64,000 bases of DNA from Sarcocystis neurona. Its lineage: Eukaryota; Apicomplexa; Conoidasida; Eucoccidiorida; Sarcocystidae. Each line of letters opens with the position of its first letter. Within the stretch, counting starts at the first letter, position 1. The notes under the pieces are model-generated. The model searched no databases and had not been told where the DNA came from. It saw nothing but the letters and a program-made list of their open reading frames with translations. Position numbers and translations under genes: made by a program. The stretch is taken from NCBI GenBank assembly GCA_000727475.1, contig KL647303.1:1093211-1157210 (forward strand), given 5' to 3'. Positions 59,618 through 64,000 of this stretch are shown here, in pieces.

Positions 59618-61954
59618 CAGAGACGTCTCTTTCTCTCTCTCTCTCTCCATATATATATATATATGAGTATACTTATAAATGTGTATGCCCGTACACAGAG
59701 GAGGAGGCACATGTGTTGTGAGACTAGCAGGAAGGTCCTTTAGGTTTCCTTCTTCTTGTTCTTCTTATTCGTCCCCTCTCTATCTCCGCTTGCCAATTTT
59801 TTTTGTCTCTTTAGGACCTCCTCCTCCTCCTTCGTTTGACCTTCGGATGGAGGCAGGACAGCAGAGAAAATTTACCTCGGCCGCGTCGAGGGCGGGGTAG
59901 TTCTTCTTCAACAAAGACGAGAAGTCCTCGAACTGGATGGTTCCCGTGGACGGGTTGCTCAAGTTCAGAAACATCTGGTCAAATCCTGCGCCCACCGCCC
60001 AGTAGCAGAAAAAGCAGCAGCAGCAGCAGCAAAAACGTACAGCAGCAACAGGAGCAGCGGAGACGAACAGTCACGGCAGGGGCGAAGAGCTGGTGGAGAA
60101 AAAGGCAAAGGGGCAGCAGACGAATGCAGCGGAAGCAGCAACAGCAGCAGCAGAGATGTGCACAGCTACAGCCACCGCAACGTTGTGGAGGCAAAGAGCG
60201 GCAGAAGCAGGGACCACCACAGTGGTTGCCTGCAACCGAGCAGCAGCAAGAGGCGCTTCCTTGCATACAAGAGCGGCAGCAGTAGTAGTAGCGCAAGTGT
60301 CTATATTATCTACTAGATGGGCGTTATAAACTGGATGTAGAGAACTCGCAACTCCTCGCGTACGCAGAAGCAGCAAGTTTTGCAGCAGCAGCAGCAACAG
60401 GTCGGAGCGAGACCGGAGGAGGAATACAGAGGGAGGACACGCTGTAGCAGAGAGGAAGGATGACAAGATAAAAAACGTCTTTGATACCTGCCGCGCCTTC
60501 GGCCGTAATAGAATAGGCCACCATGGTCAGAATAGTTCGTTTTACTTTGGTGCACGCGGCAAACTTCCGCAGCCTGAGTCATCCACACACACATATACAT
60601 ACACACATCCCGGTGTGCACACTCTTCTCACATTCCGTCTCTATATTTTTCGAGAAATCTACAAGTTCGTTTTCTTCTTCTTCTTCGTCGTCTCACTACT
60701 CTCTAAAGCTTCTTCCTTCTGCTTCCCTCCTAAACATTTCGTCTTTTTCGCCCTCTCCTTTCCCTCTCCTTGTCTCGGTGCGTCGTTTCTGCGTGTGTTG
60801 CTGCCGCTGCCCCGGCGCTCGCTGCTGTTGTTGCTGCCGACGACGCTTTCGTACTGGTCGGCTGGTGCCGCTGCTAACGACGCTCCTACTGCTGGGGTTG
60901 CTGCTATCGCTGCTGCAACCCCGTAGACGTTTTCGCTGGTTGTGCGTCATTCCGAACGAAGCAGGAGACGCAGCAGCTGCGAAGACTTACGTAGCAAGGA
61001 AGCTCGGCGGCAACGAAATGTGTTTTACACGAGGCAGCGCCACCCAGGGCTGAACCAAACGCACACAGCAAGAGCGGCAGCAGCGCACGCGGCAGCAGCA
61101 GGAGCATACGGAGCACTCCTTCAGGAGGAAACCAGCTGCAACAGGAGCGTACACAGCTGCAGCAACATGTGACGCAGCAGCGACACCGAGCTTCACAGCA
61201 ACGGCAGCAGCAAAATGAACAGATCTGCGCCAGCACTAACAGCCGCAGCCGCAGCAGCACCTCAGCAGCTGTGGCACGAGCTGAACAGCAGCAGCAGCAT
61301 ACAAGTCCTTCAGCACCCTCAACACCAGCAGCAGTTTTCTCGCTACGTGCTGTCCACGCGGCAGCAGCTGCGTCAGTTGCAAGCATAGCGAGAAGAAGGG
61401 AAGCAGTAGGAGGGGGCAGCTGCAGCAGCAGCAGCAGACAGCACATGAGCAGCAGCATTACGAGGAGGAGCAGTCACAACAGCAACATGCGAGCCAGCGG
61501 CAGGAGCACCTTTAGGGCCAGGAAATATTGCGGCAGGTCGAGCAACCCTGTCCGTCCTAAAAAAAGCAGTAGGTGCTGCTGCTGCAGCTGGAGCAGGGGC
61601 GTTTTCCTTGTACGCAAGGGCAGGGTTTCCTGTTCTCAATCGCTCTGCCGCGGACATGGACGTGTGTGATATGTGGGAATGTAGTGCGAGGTACGTGTGC
61701 ATGCACGTGTACACGTGCACATGCGGGCATGTGCCCATACGTAGAAGGCATCTATACACATCCTGTGCGGCTTGATAAGAAAGGAGAGAGACGCCGAGAA
61801 GAAGCGCGAAGAGAAGAAGAAAGACGGAGGAAACGAGCGAGGAAACGGAAGGCAGCAACAAGGGGTGACTCTTCTTCAGAGCAGCAGCAGAAAAAGAACC
61901 CCAGCTACGGTAGAACTTACATGGCAGCGGGCTTCTTGAGCAGTCATGCGCCTC
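50569..61954 (-). CDS. Calcium-dependent protein kinase (CDPK), C-terminal nine exons: end of kinase domain plus four EF-hands
   Basis: Exons: 61954-61921, 61049-60991, 60573-60488, 59985-59876, 58680-58623, 54628-54539, 53175-53068 and 50681-50569, with earlier exons off the edge or unseen. Each junction is GT-AG and every phase agrees. The joined 218 residues fit a CDPK from kinase subdomain XI onward: RMTAQEARCH+PWV (the usual R-x-T-A-x-E-A...HPW), then the junction helix LRKFAACTKVKRTILTMVAY. Four EF-hands follow. EF1 (SNPSTGTIQFED) lacks the first Asp and is degenerate. EF2 (DSTRSGELHYND) keeps Asp1 but ends in Asp. EF3 (DVDRSGYMSLND) is near-canonical. EF4 (DTNGNGRIDLEE) is canonical. 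CDPKs are Ca2+-activated Ser/Thr kinases that control motility, invasion and egress in apicomplexans. The tail after EF4 is short, ending TAG at 50569. I cannot assign a CDPK number without the kinase core. Total listed here is eight exons plus at least one upstream. Confidence 0.9.
50684..51170. repeat. CAG-rich (plus strand) tract at the 3' end of the last CDPK intron
   Basis: Read on the coding (minus) strand it is a CTG/GCTGTTG-rich run that leads into TTTGGCACGCAG and the last exon at 50681. Plus and minus frames over it are open but repeat-driven. It contains the 26-bp minisatellite listed separately. Confidence 0.7.
50781..51040. repeat. 26-bp minisatellite, about ten copies
   Basis: Units like GACAGCAATGCAGCACATGC+AGCAGC start at 50781, 50807, 50833 and so on every 26 bases to about 51015. 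Later units carry variants (AACGCTGCATATG). The period is not a multiple of three, so a reading frame cycles through three peptides, as expected of an intron rather than a protein repeat. Confidence 0.9.
51245..53067. other. Remaining part of the last CDPK intron
   Basis: Mixed-composition DNA from 51245 to 52600 with short CAG/CTG tracts (51725-51750, 52000-52110), then CATA microsatellite to 53000. Frames on both strands (for example 51868-52233 minus) were considered, but none forms a gene with splice support. Confidence 0.6.
51424..51728. promoter_or_regulatory. Three copies of the palindrome GTGTACGTACAC
   Basis: Perfect 12-base palindromes lie at 51424-51435, 51603-51614 and 51717-51728, inside the last CDPK intron. 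The first and third are embedded in a longer shared context (GCGG before, CC-GAAGCTGCT after). Copies matching 11 of 12 bases occur near 13000 and 32636. Palindromic words of this kind are typical protein-binding sites, but a regulatory role is only a guess. Confidence 0.35.
53176..54538. other. CDPK intron with GAA/AGG-rich plus strand
   Basis: The plus strand is purine-rich (AAGAAGAAG, GGAGGAG) from 53180 to 53960, giving a CTT/TTC polypyrimidine tract on the coding strand that leads into TCGTTTTGCAG at the 53175 exon. From 54200 to 54450 the plus strand is itself CTT-rich. No extra exon fits in phase. Confidence 0.7.
54629..58622. repeat. 4-kb CDPK intron filled with microsatellites
   Basis: CATA, TATA and GATA repeats at 54940-55000, 55370-55960, 56250-56790, 57300-57770 and 58100-58570. 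A calmer island at 56800-57250 has no convincing exon. The intron is flanked by exons encoding the two halves of EF2/EF3. Confidence 0.8.
58681..59875. repeat. CDPK intron: CAG tract (58681-58875) then microsatellites
   Basis: Plus-strand CAGCAGCAACAGTAG-type repeat abuts the exon at 58680. On the coding strand this is CTG/TTG running to CTGCTGCAG. The rest (59080-59700) is TATA/CATA and TC repeat. Confidence 0.8.
59986..60487. other. CDPK intron with CAG tract next to the acceptor
   Basis: CAGCAGCAGCAGCAGC at about 60013-60035 and further interrupted CAG to 60290 (plus strand), that is CTG on the coding strand, about 30 bases from the GGGCGCAG acceptor of exon 59985. Confidence 0.75.
60574..60990. 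other. Short CDPK intron without CTG at its acceptor
   Basis: The coding strand near the acceptor is GTGTGTATGTATATGTGTGTG then GATGACTCAG. CTG/CGCTGC triplets lie further inside on the plus strand (60790-60930), so CAG on the coding strand. This is an exception to the repeat polarity seen in neighbouring introns. Confidence 0.7.
61050..61920. other. CDPK intron with long CAG (plus strand) tract at the acceptor side
   Basis: From 61065 to about 61620 the plus strand is CAG/GCAGCA-rich, so CTG-rich on the coding strand, ending in TTTGGTTCAG at exon 61049. The donor side (61860-61920) starts GTAAGTTCTACC. Confidence 0.75.
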
Positions 61955-64000
61955 CTGCAGCAGCACCAGCCCCAGCCACACACACGCATGCATGCAGCCA
62001 ACAAACTGCATGCAGAGGGTTGGCCGCATAAGCCACTAGCCACAGAGTGCCTGCAGGTAGCTGCAGCCGCGCGCACGTGGTGGCGAGACGTGCCCACAGC
62101 TTCCTCCAGGAGCGCAGGCAGCTAGCTCACACGCACGCGGCAGCTGGGGAAACGTGCACGCGGCCAGCGACGGGCATGTAGCTAAAGCACCTGCAGCTGG
62201 ACGACGACGACGCGCCGCGCTCGCAAATCAAGTGCCACGGGCAGCGGGAGCCCCACAGGCCTCGAGCTAGCCACGCATGCATCTCCAGCAGCAGCCATGG
62301 TGTTCAGCGCAGCTACCCCCTGCACGCGTGCAGGGCGCGCGGCACGCCCTATGCCTCTGGTCCGGCAGCCGGGGGCGCGGACGATACAGCACGCAAGCGA
62401 CGAGCTAGCTGCATGCGCGTGCAGCTAGTCATAAGGCGTGCGTGCAGATACACGCATGCAAAGAAACAGGGAGCGATGCACAGGCCTGTGTAGTCGTATA
62501 TGAGCCATACAAGTTCCGCGCACCTACGCATGCAACTCAACTATTCGGTCCTTCAACACGTATATGCAAACAGACACACACACATATATACCCAGAGGGC
62601 TACTTAGAGAGAAGAATAAATTCACGGTATCACACACAAATAATTGCATGCACGATAAACTTATATATATGCGAACAGACAGTTTTCTGTAGTATTTCTC
62701 TCGAAACAAATACTCTGGTGTATGCCTATTTACATACGTATATATACATATATGCTGGGGAGGTGGTTGGTCGCAAAACCTGGACGGAGGGCCATGCATA
62801 TATGCAGAGACACATAAGAGCGTGTTGTCTACACCTGAGTGCCTCCGTAGGCTTACGTGTATGTACATTTGCATGCATAAATACACAGATATATGCATAT
62901 GCTTAAATATATATATGGAAAGGCATACAGAAGTGGCTGCACGCGTAGACGTAAATCGGCGCATGCAGCATGTTGTACCGTGCCGAGGGCGTAGGAGGGC
63001 GGCTAGGAACGTCACCTAGGCAGACGCACTCGCGTAGCGCGCTAACTAGTGACGCAGCCCCTTGGGATGCTCTTGCTGCAAACAGAGAGCTGCTGCTGCT
63101 TCTTCATCCGTTGCTGCATGTGCTACCCGTCTTGTGGCTGCTGTTTTCTGTACTGCTCTACTGCTGTTGGCGCGGCTCCCTGCCGCTGCTAGTCAGGCTG
63201 CACTAGCGTCGCTCGCTCTCTTTCACGTAGTGTTGCTTCGCGGAATGTTGCAGGTGCTGCTGGGGCATTGCTGTTGCAGGGGCATTACTGCTCCTGGGGC
63301 ATTGCTGTTGCAGGGGCATTGCTGCTGCTGGGGCATTGCTGTTGCAGGGGCATTGTTGCTGCTGGGGCACTGCTGCTGCTGGGGCATTGCTGTTGCTCGG
63401 GCATTGCTGTTGCTCGGGCATTGCTGCTGCTGGGGCATTTCTGCTGGTGCATCGCTGCTGCATGAGTACCGACGCTGCTGCTGCTGCTTCTTCTTCATGT
63501 TTGGCTGCTTCTGGTGCTGCTGCTTCGTGTGTTGCTATTGCTCATCCTGCTGCATGCATTGCTGCTGCTGCCTCGTTATTTGCTGCTGTTGATCCTGCTG
63601 CTGCGCGGACTCCTGCTGTTGCTGCTCCGCACTGTGCTGCTGCAGGGGCTCCTTCACGTCCTGTTGCTGTTGCTTGTGATGCTTCGTCTGAAAATGTTGC
63701 TGCTGCCGCTGCTCCACGTCGTGCTGCTGCTGCTGCCGGCTGCTGCTGCTGGCTGCTGCTGCTCATCCTGCTGCTGACGGTGGTGCTGCTGCTGCTGGTG
63801 GTGCTGCTGCTACATCTTCTTCGTGTACTGCTGGCCCTCCGCCGCTTGCTTGCACGTAGGGCCACTGCTGCAGGCCCGTGCTGCTGCTTCCTACGGGCCC
63901 TGTTGCTGCTGTCGCTTCACGTTGGCTGTCGCTGCCACTTCACGTACGACTGCTGCTGCCACTGCTTCTCGCACTACTGCTGCTGCTGCTCCTTCGTGTG
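61955..64000. other. Upstream part of the CDPK locus, no kinase exon recognised
   Basis: The acceptor of the 61954 exon (GGTGCTGCTGCAG) requires an upstream exon ending in phase 2 with the kinase C-lobe. I found no kinase motif (DFG, APE, HRD) on the minus strand up to 64000. The stretch holds GC-rich DNA with CAGCTAGCT and GCATGCATG words (61980-62450), microsatellites (62570-62960) and CTG-rich repeats (63070-64000). Confidence 0.6.
63265..63451. repeat. 17-bp minisatellite, eleven copies
   Basis: Units such as GCATTGCTGTTGCAGGG start at 63265 and every 17 bases to 63435. Alternate units carry GCTGCTG or TTGCTCG variants. The period is not a multiple of three. The surrounding DNA (63070-64000) is CTG-rich on the plus strand. 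Confidence 0.9.

Noticed and set aside
63265..63451. Regular repeat that might suggest a CRISPR-like array
   Set aside because: Contiguous 17-bp units with no unique spacers, in eukaryotic DNA; a minisatellite.
1..64000. Transposon or retroelement genes
   Set aside because: No reverse transcriptase, integrase or transposase motif was seen in any frame; the repeats are simple or short tandem types.

Overview
The window looks like nuclear DNA of a coccidian apicomplexan, most probably an Eimeria species. The reasons are very long CAG/CTG trinucleotide tracts that put Ala, Gln and Ser runs into proteins, long TATA/CATA microsatellite blocks between and inside genes, intron-rich genes with GT-AG junctions, and an apicomplexan-type calcium-dependent protein kinase (CDPK). 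There is no operon structure, insertion sequence, CRISPR array, or confident tRNA/rRNA. Repeat-rich stretches alternate with quieter stretches, as known for Eimeria chromosomes.

Layout. 1-2103 (+): the 3' exons of a gene with an OCRE-like Tyr/Asp repeat. 5476-6318 (+): a single-exon protein with an MGAAC acylation signal and a long charged helix. 11875-20277 (-): at least three exons of a very large Ser/Ala/Gln/Glu-rich protein. 24208-30182 (-): a multi-exon coiled-coil protein. 31993-35079 (-): a 1028-residue Ser/Ala-rich basic protein. 35-43 kb: quiet DNA with several doubtful small reading frames. 43202-45673 (+): an 823-residue basic protein. 45952-50481 (+): an unrecognised gene rebuilt here from about eight short exons. 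50569-61954 (-): the C-terminal part of a CDPK rebuilt from nine exons. Its kinase core lies beyond the right edge or in unrecognised upstream exons. The last two genes converge with 87 bases between their stop codons.

Method and limits. Multi-exon genes were found by hand, by joining open frames at GT-AG sites and requiring the reading phase to match across each intron. For the CDPK every junction matches in phase and the joined protein fits the family from the end of the kinase domain to the last EF-hand, so that model is strong. For the others, exon sets are incomplete and 5' ends are mostly unknown. CAG-family repeats keep many false frames open on both strands, so frame length alone is weak evidence here.

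The most interesting observation is a strand polarity of the trinucleotide repeats. On the coding strand, CAG-phase tracts tend to sit in exons, while CTG-phase tracts repeatedly sit just upstream of 3' splice sites. Seven inferred introns in three genes show this. Three clear exceptions are recorded.
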